64,000 nt of DNA, from contig NC_030850.1 of the NCBI RefSeq assembly GCF_000208745.1, positions 3,967,697-4,031,696 on the forward strand. Direction: 5' to 3'. Both the position numbers and the translations under genes were made by a program. The DNA is from Theobroma cacao (lineage: Eukaryota > Streptophyta > Magnoliopsida > Malvales > Malvaceae). Each line of letters opens with the position of its first letter. Position 1 is the stretch's first letter. The notes under the pieces are model-generated. The model had not been told where the DNA came from. It did no database searches and was given only the letters and a program-made list of their open reading frames with translations. Below are positions 11,302-25,641 of the stretch, piece by piece.

Positions 11302-13841
11302 TTAAGCAATTTCTTCAGCTTCTGAGCTAACATCATCTCCCACTTCCTCTTCATTCTCATCCTTTGCTGAGCCTACTACGGCATCTTCAAGCTCATCTGA
11401 AGCATCCTCTTCATTCACAAAACTCCATCCAGGGATGAGTTTTCCTGCTTGTCTGATTACACAGCCATTATCATAGAAACTTTGGGAGATCGTATTATAT
11501 ATACTTCTCCGAGGCTGATCTTCAGGGTGGACACTAGCAGGCCAACTAAGGGTTTCATCATTTGTTCCTCCCATGTGTGTAACTGAAGCACCCTCCTTGT
11601 TTTCTTTAGGTTGCTGAGACAGAATCGAAAGGGCAGCTTTAGCGTCACCTACCTTATCACCACTACTTTTCATTTGTAAAGAGGAATTAGCATCAATTCC
11701 ACAAATTTGTATGCCAGTACCTTCCTGGTGAACTTGATTGTTGAATGCAGGCATCGACAAATTACTTCCATTAACTTCCAAGTTTACACTACTGTTTGTC
11801 ATGACGAACGGGATCTCACCATTACCTTTCTGGGTACTAGAAGTAGACTGAGCTGTTTTTTGTCTATCTTCCAACTTGTTCAGAGCAACTTTCTCAAAAA
11901 CAAGACCTCGAGCCTCAGGTTGAACTTTACCTGCTGCAGGCTTTCTAACTCTAGCTCGAGGATGAGACTCATCAGGAGAAGCTGACACATCAACTGAAGC
12001 AACTGATCTCTTAGGTCTCCCTCTCTTTGATGCCGCTCCAGATAAGCCAGTTCGAATAACATGAGCAGCAGGCTCATCCACAGATGGTTTCAAAGATGAA
12101 ATTTCAGCTTCAAGCTTTATTAAGCGGCTCTTGTAATCAGCTATTTCTGATTGCAATTGACCAATTACACTCCATAGCTGAACATTCTCAACTGACTGCA
12201 AATGGAAGCAGATAAAATAGTGTTATAATCATAGTTAGAAGAGTGGAAACCTAACTAAAATAACAGATTAGGTGAAGAAAAGACAACTACTTGAGCTTCC
12301 CAAAGTTGTTGGTGCTTCTGGGAAAGTTTTGCTGTAGGCCTGATTATTCCTCTTTGAGAGGATTCTCCAAAGGTTGCTGAGCAATTAGGCATTGCTGGAG
12401 GTGCTGAAGAAAAGTAGCCATAACCTCCCGGGGAAGTATAGTTGAAAGATGGCTGAGATTGTTGACCATGAGCCCACCAAGAAGAGGGATCCCAAGGACC
12501 TATTAACATGAAAACTCCAACATTATATATATGACTCAACTCATGCATTTAGCAACTTCTTGAAGACTAATTTACAGACTATGCAACATAAATTAGAACA
12601 ATACACGAGTCAATGACTAATCATATAGCATCATATATTCATTGATAATCAATTTTCAATCAAGATGAGATGTCAAAAAGTCATTTTTCACTATTTACAA
12701 TCATGCAGTATGACGTGAGATGATAAACATGAATCAGAAATAATTGCCTTGTATTACTAGTTACAAAAGTTCTTAAGTTGAAATACTACCTGGAAAACCC
12801 GGGTATGGACCAAAATGGTAACAGAGATTTGGAACTTGCTGTTGGCTTCTTGAGGTGGTTCCTCCAATTATAGCAGAAGGTTGGCAGCTAGCATCAACTG
12901 TTGGAATGGAAGTGAATGGCTGAAATGTGGCAGGCACACTTACTGCAGGAAATTGGTAACTATGTCGCTGAGGCAGCCAAAAGGGTGTGGTCGATTGCGC
13001 TAAATGGCCCTGCAGGATCGGATGATTAGGGGTATTTGGCTGCAATGTTGCTACTTGCTGCCATCGACTTACAAGGCTTGGTGCACAAGGTCTTGGATTC
13101 AAGGAAGACTGCTCTGCAGCATGTTGAGTGGTGCACGTCCATTGGAGAATATGTGGGTATTGCTCGTTTAAGGAAGAAAGATTTTCTTCTGAGGGGCTCC
13201 CAGTTTTGGTATTCTTTGCTGCAAGCGCCTCGTTGGATTGATTTTGTTCTTCCTTGCTCTGTCATGATCAAGTTCACATCATTAAAATTGGAAAATAATA
13301 TGCACACTCAACAACATCACTCATCTCATTAAAGCCATCCATCAGCTGCAAAGTGGAAATGGATGGGTCAAATGGGATGAGAGGAAATGGTGATTGCTCA
13401 TAACATTTAATTTTCATTGTAATTAATAGAAACATGAAAAAAAAAACATAATTATCTAGCTCATACATTTAGCATTATGCAACTAATACAACTTGACCTG
13501 TTCAACACTATCGCCTAAGATTAGAAATCAGAACAATAGCAACAAAAGCATAAAGAATATGTACGAGTTCTCACTCCAATATGTTAAAATGAAAATTAGT
13601 CTTGTTCTTATCATCCAAAACAATGGGAAAACAATTTGACACAGAGATTTTTTCTTTTTGTTCTTAGCATCTAAAATACAGAGGGAGACGCCATGTTTAA
13701 ATAGGAAGAACAAATAAAATAAGACAAACCCTTTTAAGAACAAAAGAAAAGAGGAGAAGGGGCACATACCAAGAGGTCATTTGAGGCAGGTTCTTGACTA
13801 GAAGGAGTCACAAGTTTCTGATGCTTCTTCTTCTTTTCCAT
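11302..13841 (-). CDS. Unknown plant protein with AT-hook, 5 exons
   Basis: I rebuilt five exons on the minus strand: 13841-13770, 13345-13308, 13256-12790, 12499-12291 and 12195-11302. All junctions are GT-AG and frames join to 559 residues. The N-terminus is lysine-rich (MEKKKKHQKL). Residues ~40-260 are Gln/Ser/Pro-rich and disordered-looking, with PWDPSSWWAHG near 195. A short predicted coiled coil follows (~263-300). A GRP-centred AT-hook (KRGRPKR, ~319-325) suggests DNA binding, and the C-terminal ~45 residues are strongly acidic. I do not recognise the family; a nuclear or chromatin role is inference. An out-of-frame ATG overlaps the start by a few bases (13847), but GCCATGGA around 13841 is the better context. 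The exon 2-3 junction is the least certain. Confidence 0.72.
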
Positions 13842-13946
13842 GGCATTAACAGAGTAGTTTTTTAGAAGCTCAAAAACCTATCTTTTATGGATGAATGTGG
13901 AGAAAGTTAACTGCTGTAGGTAAAATGCTACATTACCCTAAAAAGA

Positions 13947-13984
<38 letters not shown>

Positions 13985-15057
13985 GAGAGNAGAGAGAGAG
14001 AGAGAGAGAGAGGGTCAAAGCCATTAAAAGAGCAGGACAAGTGCCCGAATGTCTTCTTCAGCACAAAGAGAATGTGAAGGAATATTTTACAGCTTGTTTC
14101 CCTGTTTCTTGTTCTTGCCGCAGACTTGTCCTTGTGTCACTGCTGCAAATCAAGTAATAATAGTAATCAAAAGGAAAAAGAACAATATCATAAATAGTAT
14201 TCCTTTATTGACTAATTGATCATTATTTATTTATGAAATATTAGTTGGCGGTGAACATATTTTAAGGTTTATCAAAACCTTTCTAAGTTTAATCTATTGT
14301 TTCAAAAAAGTAAGGAAATTAGTGCATTGAACAAAAACATCAATAATAAGTTTACTTTATTCATTTATAGAGTGCGACAGAAAATGGCCCAGCACGTGCG
14401 GTAGAGTATTAAATGAAAAATTTTTAGATCAAATGCTTGATATTTTTCTGTTGGCGATTAAGTGCAAATTTTCTCATGCAAGTAGTAAAAGTTTTGAAAT
14501 TGCTTCGGTTTCAGCAAAATGCCTTGGAAACTAAGAAGCGGAGGCAGTTTTCCTCTTCCGCTTGCAGCGGGCCAATGGGAACCATGAGGGGAAGACACAG
14601 GCAACTTACATTGATATCTTGCTTCGGGCGCTGATATCTTGCTTTCTTGTTTTTCCAATTTGCTTAATTTGTTAGCCACTGGCTTCTAATTCATGAAAAT
14701 TATATACACAATGGACAGAGCAAGTAGCCAACTTCTACCAGAACCAAGCAAAATTGTTGTACCAAGGTTTGTTTTATAATCATTGTGGAGGAGGGAAATA
14801 TTAGTCCTAGTAGGGGAGCAAGAGCATGGAAAGGAACGTTTGCTGTGTGGAAGACCGCCCCCTCAAAATTTTACTTTGGTCAAAGCTGCATTATGTTTGC
14901 TTAGATATGATCAGAAGCTCAAACAAGTACACCTTTTCCCAATGCCTCCTCTAATTATGTACCTGCACGTGTGCTCTACGAAGGGTGAAGAAAATTAGTA
15001 AAAGTACTAGTTTTTTAAAAACACAAAAAGACAGAAAACGCCAGGGAAAATGGAGAA
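13842..15057. other. 5' flank of the AT-hook gene and spacer
   Basis: Immediately upstream of the AT-hook gene is a long GA/CT microsatellite, which in plants is common in 5' leaders. The rest, to the start of the duplicated block near 15058, shows no sustained gene structure on either strand. Confidence 0.5.
13947..14012. repeat. (GA)n microsatellite
   Basis: A run of GA dinucleotides interrupted by AAGAGAGN around 13980-13990. On the coding strand of the neighbouring gene it reads as (CT)n about 110-170 bases before the start codon, so it may lie in the 5' UTR or core promoter. Confidence 0.9.
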
Positions 15058-16146
15058 GAAAAAGAAAGCAAAGAAAGCCGACCATGTGAGCCAAGGAAAC
15101 GCTTTAAGGCCCACTCATTCCCTCTGTCAAAATCCAGAGCTCAATGGGTTTTAACCCTGTGACAGATTAACCTTCATCTGCTCTAAAACATGCCATTGCA
15201 TTGAGCTTCGGCTCGCGATGGCATCCCGTGGGAGTTCCCAGGCAGGCGCTGGGACCTTCGGGGTTCAGATTAGTACTTAGCAGTCGGGACTCGGGACTTG
15301 GGAGGGGTAAAGTCGATCTCACAATTGTAATATTAAAAAAAAAAGTCCAATTTCGAAACCATCAATAGCTTTAGATATGCTTTGAATAAGATCAAAATGT
15401 AAGCTTTAAACTCCAAAAAAAAAAAAGGAAAAACATATGAAAAATAACACAACAGAAGCGTTACTTTCATAAAATAAATGTTATAAACTTATCCACAGAA
15501 ACAGCATACTTGGATGAAAAATGTGAATCCATCCAGAAAAGTAACAGCTATTGTGGACTGCATTCCCAACTTTAAACTTTATTTGAAATAGGAGCCTTAC
15601 CCCCCTGATAAAGGTGGCTCAAACCTTCCTGTTTTCATGATACAAATTTATCACACAAACACCTAACAAAAAGTAGATTTCAGCAGTTTAGATTGGAAAC
15701 ACAAACTGGTATCTACCAATCAACCTGTTCTGAAACTTATTAAACAACCATTTCAGGGTTCATACTTCATAATACCATAATACGTGTACTGTTAAAAGTG
15801 ATGCCATTTTATATGAATAAGCAAATCTTGGAACACAAAGCCACAAGCATATATCATTGATAAAAGTTTTTAGTGCAGCAACAAAGTCAAGCTACTTCAA
15901 CAAAGCAAAGCAGGACCTCAAGTCAGATAACTAGAATACATGTCCACCTATTATGAAAGATAGTAACACCAGACATCACTCAAGAAAATCAGACTAACGG
16001 ACCAGAAACACACATTCAATTCTTAGTACTCATCTCCCTCATCACCATCTTCACCCTCGGCAGACTCAGCACCTACCTCCTCATAATCCTTCTCCAAGGC
16101 AGCAAGATCCTCACGGGCTTCGGAGAACTCACCTTCCTCTATGCCC

Positions 16147-16582
16147 TCACCAACATTTTTTTTTGAAGATTAAAAGTATTTCCAATAAAGCAGAGTGAAA
16201 TCCCCTATGTACACAAAAAGGAAGGGACTAGGAGAGACTTGGTCCAGGTGCCCTTCCTGAAGCTTGGCATACAAAAAAGCCAGCTGAAAACAAAATACTA
16301 TACAACTACAAAATATGATATTAGCAAGACTCAAAGAAGTTACAGCCACCCTTAACAGCCAGAAAGGGCGAAGGGAGAGCAAGAGTGAGAAACATGGCCA
16401 TTTTGGATGTTTCTCCTTCTTGCAAATCCATACACAAGCAAAACAACCCAAAAAGCTGTCCGCCTTATCATGCAAAAAGTGATCTGCACCAGCAACATAG
16501 CAGTAAACAGTCAAAAGCACGCCCAATCACTCAAGCAGTTATGGAAACACACAGAGCAGATCATGGCCATGTTCACCAACAT
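16147..16582 (-). mobile_element. 5'-truncated LINE-like retroposon in tubulin exon
   Basis: An insertion of about 416 bp (16157-16572) is flanked by a 10-bp target-site duplication TCACCAACAT (16147-16156 and 16573-16582). The intact paralogue has this sequence once. The left edge is a T run preceded, on the minus strand, by AATACTTTTAATCTTC, so the element lies on the minus strand with a poly(A) tail: a target-primed retroposition product. The tail resembles the two other fragments at 17057 and 26082. The internal 118-codon open frame is not recognisable as reverse transcriptase. Confidence 0.8.
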
Positions 16583-17056
16583 ACCAGTGCACAAATGCCC
16601 TCTTTGCATACATGAGGTCAAACTTGTAGTCAATACAAGAGAACACCTCTGCAAAACTGGTGGAGTTGGAGATCATACACACAGCTCTCTGCACCTTAGC
16701 AAGATCACCATCCGGAACAACAGTTGGAGGCAGGTAGGTAATGCCACACTTGAATCCAGTTGGGCACCAGTCAACAAATTGGATTGTACGCTTAGTTTTG
16801 ATGGTGGCCACAGCAGCATTAACATCCTTAGGCACATCACCTCTATACGAGGCAGCAAGCTATGTACTTGCCATGGCGAGGATCACACTTGGCCATCATC
16901 AATGATGGCTCAAATGCACTGTTGGTGATCTCTGCAACAGACAGCTGCTCATGGTAGGCCTTCTCAGCTGAGATGACAGGAGCATAAGAAGAAAGCATGA
17001 AGTGAATCCTGGGGTATGACACAAGGTTGGTCTGAAATTCACTCACATCCACATTT

Positions 17057-17287
17057 TTTTGTTTTTGAAAGGCTGAGATTTTATTGCTAAAAAATCTCCA
17101 AATGGAGACTTACAGGAAGCAAGGTCACAAGTGGCTTGCTTGAAAACAAAAGGAATTCCCAGCAGGGAGGATTGGCAGAACTTAGAAAAGATCTTGACGA
17201 GCCTTCAGACATCAATCATACCAGAAAAAGTAACAAAGAAATCAAAGCCAATATAGGCTTGCCCCAACTAATCTGGGACACTATGAC
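17057..17287 (-). mobile_element. LINE-like 3' fragment with target deletion
   Basis: About 231 bp starting with a T-rich run and, on the minus strand, ending in GCAATAAAATCTCAGCCTTTC followed by an A-rich tail. It replaces about 59 bp present in the paralogue (22879-22937), which held the first bases of exon 4, its acceptor site and adjacent intron. No target duplication is seen, consistent with an insertion accompanied by deletion. Confidence 0.7.
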
Positions 17288-17689
17288 AAAGAAGATTAGT
17301 CCATATTCCCTGATAAGACAAAGTAGATATTCAACAGACATGACAACAAAATATACCTGAGAAACTAGACGGTTAAGGTTGGTGTAAGTAGGACGCTTAA
17401 TGTCAAGAGAGAGCCTGCATATATCATATATGCCTTCATTATCAAGTAACACAGCAACATCTGTATGTTCCAGAAGGTAATGGGTAGATAGGACACTGTT
17501 ATAGGGCTCAACGAAAGAGGTTGAAACCTGTGGTGAGGGATACACAGTGAACACAATCTTGGACTTCTTGCCATAGTCCACTGAGAGACGTTCCAGCAGA
17601 AGGAACCAAGTCCTGAACCAGTACCTCCACCAACAGCATTAAAAACAAGGAACCCTTGTAGACATTGGTATGTTCTTTAGCTTTTTTTA

Positions 17690-18085
17690 AGCACTGAGAC
17701 ATTGGTATTACGAAAAATTATTCTTCTTCCAAGAATAAGATATTATCACTAGCTATATCTTATATGATCAATTAACTACTAGTATTGGTATGAATTCCTA
17801 TTCCTGGGTTGTAATCATGAAGCTTCTTTGTGTTGAAGGACAGATCACACACAATAATAAAACCTGCATGCTTTCTGATATGTTTATGTCGGTATTTATG
17901 ACATATTATATTAGTGAAGTACAAAACGGTTCTTTGGTAATTAATCTTGCTGTACAAGCATACTAGTGTTATGAAAAAATTTGCCCACCGCAGATTAAAA
18001 CTTTCAGGCTTGCGTCATATTGTCCACATGTACAATTCTTTTGCCAAATGTCCAAAATTAAGCAGGCCAACTGTCAACCGAAGAC
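17690..18085 (+). repeat. Truncated F-box leader copy 1
   Basis: Similar to 19050-19390 and in part to 19885-20030: shared phrases include GACATTGGTATTA, TATATGATCAATTAA, GGTATGAATTC and TTGCCCACCG followed by AGATTAAAACTTTCA. It retains only the distal part of the leader unit and no F-box coding sequence. Confidence 0.75.
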
Positions 18086-18824
18086 TCCCTTTGGGAGGGA
18101 CAATTTTCATAGTCGTTCTATTGGTAATTTATCCGCGTCTACAATTTAGTTATAAAAATTTGAAAATTAAAGGTATAATATTTGTAAAAGTTTTTAAATT
18201 ATTTTAAAAATTTTAAATAAAATTTTAAACTTTTTTTACGTTCAATCAAATCTTTATTTTTTTATATTGAACTAAATAAATTTTTATATTTTTATTTTAA
18301 ATCAAATAAGTTTTTATAATTAATGATTGACTTGGTTTATATGTCGTTTGTCATTTGTCATTTTATGTCATGTAAGGTTGATGAGGAATGCTAACATATT
18401 ATAATTAATAATAATGTGACATGTTAATATATTATAATTGATGATAATGTAACATGCTAATGTAACATTATAACATGGTTATAAGATATTTTTACTCTCC
18501 ACATTAGTGGTATGTTAGTGTCATTAGATATAAAATAACTAATGATATTTTATCTAATTACAATTAGTAAATTATTAATCATAAACACTTATTTAACATA
18601 TTTAATTGAATGTAATAAAAAATAAATTTATTTAAATTTTTTGAATAATTTAAGAAATATTTTAGGCATTATGCAGTTAAAACGTCATAGTTCTATAACC
18701 TCAAACTCCAAATAACAAGAGGACTTGGGCAGCTATTTTTGAATCAATTTCTAAGACACAAATTAATTATTTTATTTATTATTATTACTGTTATAATTAT
18801 TAGCATAATAATCCTAATACCAAA
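18086..18824. other. AT-rich intergenic
   Basis: No gene. Short imperfect repeats of a phrase like ATAATTAATGATAATGTAACATG occur around 18400-18480. Confidence 0.5.
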
Positions 18825-19640
18825 ACGACTGAGACTATAACTTCTATATATAAATATACATACCCTAAATTAAGACATTTAAGTATTCACAAGAGCTTCT
18901 ACAGCAAGAAAGCCACTATTGTTTTCTGTAAGTTTTCGACATCTTTGTTTTCATCTTCTTCTTAATAATTTATTAATTGAGTAACAGAATACTGTCGTAT
19001 ATCAAGACTTAAAATTCAATTATGTTTCTTTATTTTTCTCAAAAACTGAGATGTTGGTGTTACAATATATTAATCTTCTTGTAAGAAATTATCACTAACT
19101 ATGTCTTATATGATCAATTAATTACTTGTATTTGGTATGAATTCATATTCCTGCTTTGTAATCATGTTTGTGTTAAAGGACAGATCATATAATAAAACCT
19201 ATATTCTTTGCGATAAGTTTATATTGGTATTTATGACATAGTATGTAGTTATGTACTGCTCAAAAGCTTTAGAAGATTAGTGCAGTTGGAAACTCATGGT
19301 TGGTAACTAATCTTGCTGTACAAATATACTAGTGTTATCAAAAAATTTGCCCACCGTCAGATTAAAACTTTCAAGCTTGCATCATATTGCCAAGCATCTT
19401 CTTAATACTGTAGTATGTACAAATTGGGGTTTGAGTTTTGATTGATTCTATCTGTTTTCTTTTTCTGGGTTTCTTGCTTTTTAAGAATGGGTAAGAGAAG
19501 TTTACAAATAATTGAACTTTGGTGGACCTTAAGTTGTGTTGCCTAACATGGTAATCTTTATAGGTCAACATCTTATCTTATTAGTTGGTTTTAACATTGT
19601 AAATCAATTTAACAACTATTAGTATAATAATCCTAGTACA
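18825..19640 (+). repeat. F-box leader copy 2 (about 0.8 kb unit)
   Basis: This unit begins with a TATA-containing region (TATATATAAATATACATACC near 18845), a leader with a GTAAGT donor-like site near 18928, and a distal part matching copies 1 and 3. The unit starting at about 19650 repeats the same order. No F-box coding exon follows it before the next copy. Confidence 0.75.
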
Positions 19641-19649
19641 AACAGGACT

Positions 19650-20121
19650 CGGTCAACCATTTAGATATATAAACATACTTACCTTAATTAAGAGATTTAA
19701 GGATTCATAAGATAGCAATACAATATTTTTTTTTGTAACAAGAATATCATTATTTTTTTGTAAGTTTTTGACATCTTTATTTTCAACTTGTTTTTTGAAT
19801 TATTTATTAATCGGTGACAAAATATTATCATATATCAAGATTCAAAATTTAATTACATTCTTTATTTTTCTCAAAGACTGAGATGTTGGTATTAGGATAT
19901 AGTAATCTTCTTCTAACAATAAGCTATTATCACTAGCTATATCTTAAATGATCAATTAACTACTAGTATTTGGTATGAATTTCGATTCCTGGTTTGTAGT
20001 AATCAATGATCATGAAGCTTGAAAGCTTTGGGATACTTATTGCTATGGCAATCAATCATCTATGATTGTAACCAGTTAACGTGTTTCTGATGAAGATAAA
20101 ATTGTGCTTTGTCTTTGATAG
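19650..20121 (+). promoter_or_regulatory. F-box gene promoter and leader (copy 3)
   Basis: A TATA-like AGATATATAAACATAC near 19662, an untranslated leader and a GTAAGT donor-like site near 19759 precede the F-box exon, whose acceptor is TTTGATAG at 20121. This suggests a leader intron of about 360 bp. The same order occurs in copy 2. Confidence 0.5.
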
Positions 20122-21266
20122 GAAAAGCTGTTGGACTAGTGGAAAACTGTGTTCCCACATCGTTGAGCAATGATCAAGAGAGCAAGGAAGGGCAGCAAGA
20201 ACCATGGTGCAATATTCCAAAAGATCTTTTAGGTTTAATATCGTCATACCTTGTCACTGACGACAGGGCAATTTTTGGCGCTGTTTGTAGAACTTGGCAA
20301 TTGATCACAAGTGCTTCTAGACCGCTTCCTTCACCTTTTGATTATGCAGATTCTCCACCTCCATGGCTGTGTTCGTTCCGTAATGCTGGAAATAACATGG
20401 AGAGATGCAAATTCTTTCATCCCATGCATAATGATGCTTATGAGATGAAAATTAATCCAGAAGTATCGAATGCTACGATCTTATTCTCAGGATATGGTTG
20501 GTTGCTACTTTCTAAGGGTTATGGACAATTATTTTTGTTTGATCTTATCACAAAACAGAGCATTGACCTTCCCGATTGTTCTGAAGATATGGTATCAGTG
20601 ATGTCATTCACTTCTTCTCCGGCTTCTCCTGATTGTTTGGTAGTTGGATTATCATCTGTAAGTGATATAGCCACCTCCTTCACTTACAAACTCGGAGAAG
20701 ATAGTTGGAATGTATATTTCATTGAACTTGACAGACTATTTCTTACGAAAGATTGTTCTCCAGTTTTTCACAAGGGATTATTCTATTGTTTGGACAGGAA
20801 AGGGTGTTTAATAGAATTCAATCCTAATGAACCTGACCAAAGTTGGGATACTTATAAAATGCGCCTCCCTGAGCGAGAGTCAGCAGCTCATCAAACTTTT
20901 ATGCTGGAAAAAGAAGATAACTTGTTGGCTGTTTTGATTACAGAGGATTCAAAAAGTGTTCATGTCTGTAAGTGGGATGATGAGGAGAAGATGTTCCAGC
21001 CAATAAAACGTTTAGGAGACTACATGCTATTCGTTAGTCATGGTGCATCATGTTCCGAAAGGGCTATTGTGAGAGCAACGGGTAACAAAATCTTTTCTCC
21101 AACATTTTTTGACAGAAATGGCTCATACGCATTTTACTCGCTTGCTACCAAGAAATACCATTCTTTCTTGAATAATTATTCTCGTGAAAATTTTTATGGA
21201 ATGAGGGAACTTCATAATACCTTTTGGTACAGACCATCGTTAACATGTAATAAAAATATAGAATGA
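20122..21266 (+). CDS. F-box protein, DUF295 (KIB1-like) family
   Basis: The open frame gives an N-terminal F-box (WCNIPKDLLGLISSYL... VCRTW), then a DUF295 beta-propeller-like region with hallmark phrases PPWLCSF, CKFFHPM, YGWLLLSKG, LFLFDLITKQSIDLP and a late WDDEEKMFQPIKRLGDYMLF. Such proteins act as substrate adaptors of SCF ubiquitin ligases. There is no in-frame ATG before the F-box: the frame enters through a splice acceptor at 20121 and the first in-frame ATG is internal, near 20398. The start codon is either in an upstream exon I could not identify or has been lost, so the gene may be functional or a recent pseudogene. Two upstream leader copies without coding sequence show that the locus has been rearranged. 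Confidence 0.75.
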
Positions 21267-21326
21267 TAGTCTATTTTTAAAATAGTTTAGGAATACGATT
21301 TTTCTTGTTTTGATATTTAATAGTTA

Positions 21327-22265
21327 AGAAAGCTGACCATGTGAGCCCAGGAAACGCTTTAAGGCCCACTCATTCCCTCTGTCGAAATCCAGAGCCCAGT
21401 GAGTTTTAACCCTGTAACAGATAAACCACCTTCTGCTCCAAAACGTGCCTATTGTATTGAGCTTCGGCTGGCAATGGCATACGGTGGGAGTTCCAAGGCA
21501 GGCGCTGGGACTTTCTGGGTTCAGATTAGTACTTAGCAGTCGGGACTTGGGACTTGGTAAAGTCGATCTCACAATTGTAAAAGTAAAAATAAAAATTCCT
21601 ATTTCCAAACCATCAATAGGTTTAGATATGCTTCGAATGAGACCAAAATGTACGTTTTAAACTCCAAAGAAAGTATGAAAAACAAATAATGCGACGGAAG
21701 CATTATTTTCATAAAATAAATGTTATAAATTTATCCAGAGAAACAGCATACTTGGATGACAAATGTGAATCCATCCAGAAAAGTAACAGCTATTGTGGAC
21801 TGCATACCCGACTTCGAACTTTTTATGAAATTGGAGCCTTACGCCTCTGATAAATGCAGCTCAAACCTTTCTGTTTTTATGATACAAAATTATCACACAA
21901 CCACTTTAAACAGAAAGTAGATTTCAGCTACTAAGATTGGAAACACAAACAGATATCTACCGATCAACCTGTTCTGAAACTTATTAAACAGCCATTTAAA
22001 GGCTCATACTTCATAATACCATAATACGTGTACTGTTCAAAGTGATGCCATTTCATATGAATAAGCAAATCTTAGAACACAAAGCCACAAGCATATATCA
22101 TTAATAAAAGTTTTAGTGCAGCAACAAAGTCAAGCTACTTCAACAAAGCAAAGCAGCACCTCAAGTAAGATAACTAGAATCATGTCCAACTATTATGAAA
22201 GCATAGTAACACCAGGCATCACTCAAGAAAAGCAGACTGAAGGACCAGAAATACACATTCAATTC
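21327..22265. repeat. Downstream copy of the duplicated tubulin 3' flank
   Basis: Matches 15075-16026 closely (GACCATGTGAGCC..., CAGGCGCTGGGAC, TTAGTACTTAGCAGTCGGGAC). It lies just past the stop codon of the intact alpha-tubulin gene and probably includes its 3' UTR. Short open frames within it are not convincing. Confidence 0.8.
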
Positions 22266-24605
<2,340 letters not shown>

Positions 24606-24682
24606 TTATTAAGACGCCTTTCCTTGGAAATTTTTTGCTTCTGCAATGCGAAAATGCGATGGAGGATTTGATTTCCTTGGTT

Positions 24683-24695
24683 CCGTTTATATAGG
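24683..24695 (-). promoter_or_regulatory. TATA box of the alpha-tubulin gene
   Basis: Minus-strand CCTATATAAACGG, about 160 bp before the start codon. It predicts transcription from roughly 24655 and a leader of about 130 nt. Confidence 0.7.
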
Positions 24696-25641
24696 TGGCG
24701 AGGATGTAAAAATGCCAAAATGGAGATGATTTTACCGTGGTTAGATTGACCTGCCAGTGGAGATTTCTTATTGGCCAGGGTTAACCACCTTAAGATTAAC
24801 TGCGGGTATGGTCCCTTTTTAGCGGGATATTCGATAACGGCACCATTTGAAAATTCTTGCAGGAAACGACGTCGGTTCATCTATGTAGCAGTAGCATATA
24901 GATTTTAGAGGTTTTTTGACCAAATAGAAATGCTTAACATAACAAACTTGTAACTTTCCCCCTCTTGTATAAAGGAATAGTAAAATAAATCTATAATTTA
25001 GGCAAACAAATATAAAAAATAATTTTAAAAAAAGGTCCGAAAAAAGTAGGCCAATTACATCAACAGGGCAAATGTTGCTGTGATGTGGTTGACAATTTAG
25101 ACACCCTTGGGTTGTAAGCCAAGCATTCATGATGTGATCCACAAGCGGATACCTGCCATCTCCAATTAATAAGAGTATCACTGTAGCAGAATGCAAGTTA
25201 TGCGACTTGCAATGCTTTCTTTTTGGTGCAGTCTTTCGATCAAAGAAGCATCAACTTTTAGCTTGATCAAATGGGAAAGAAATTATGTTCTGCTTCTTGA
25301 TCAGATAAGCTGTCATATCTCAAATTTATGTACGTTATCAATTGATATTTACCTTTTTGAAGAAATGGTATGTTACCACTTAAACATAGATTGAAAGGTA
25401 GATGGGAGATTGGTACTTCATTTTCGCCTGTAAATGCTATTTACAGAAATGGTGAAATTTCTTGGAAGCAGAAAGCAAAGCAACACATTCTATATATTTT
25501 CTCATAAATTAAAAATATACATAAACCAACTACTCAAAATACAAGAACTAAACCACAACTACTTTGGCACAATTGCACTAAAAGGGAAAATGTGCCATGT
25601 CTCAAAGTCATAGAGCAGGCAATGCCCAAACCTTTGGTTCA
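24696..25641. other. Tubulin promoter and HSL2-type 3' flank
   Basis: Holds the distal promoter of the alpha-tubulin gene and the 3' untranslated/flanking sequence of the receptor kinase. No further gene is visible; short open frames do not look coding. Confidence 0.5.

Larger units (their letters stand above)
15058..17663. repeat. Upstream copy of a segmental duplication
   Basis: From the phrase GACCATGTGAGCC near 15080 to AACCCTTGTAGAC at about 17663, this block is nearly colinear with 21327-23315. The match covers 3' flanking DNA, alpha-tubulin exon 4, intron 3 and most of exon 3, interrupted here by two insertions. It ends abruptly inside exon 3, where F-box leader-like sequence begins. 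Confidence 0.85.
16027..17663 (-). pseudogene. Alpha-tubulin pseudogene, truncated and interrupted
   Basis: This is the duplicated 3' part of the alpha-tubulin gene at 22266-24521. It keeps most of exon 4 (C-terminal tail near 16027-16146, core at 16583-17056) and exon 3 (17361-17663). Exons 1 and 2, about 40 residues of exon 3 and the promoter are missing. Damage includes a 416-bp retroposon in exon 4, a second insertion that replaced the exon 4 start and its splice acceptor, a deletion with stop around 16845, a one-base loss near 17612, and many amino-acid changes (for example Gly to Asp before DLAKVQ). It cannot make a tubulin. Confidence 0.93.

Noticed and set aside
16170..16526. 118-codon frame within the first LINE-like insertion
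   Set aside because: It does not show reverse transcriptase or endonuclease motifs and lies in the 3' part of a truncated retroposon.
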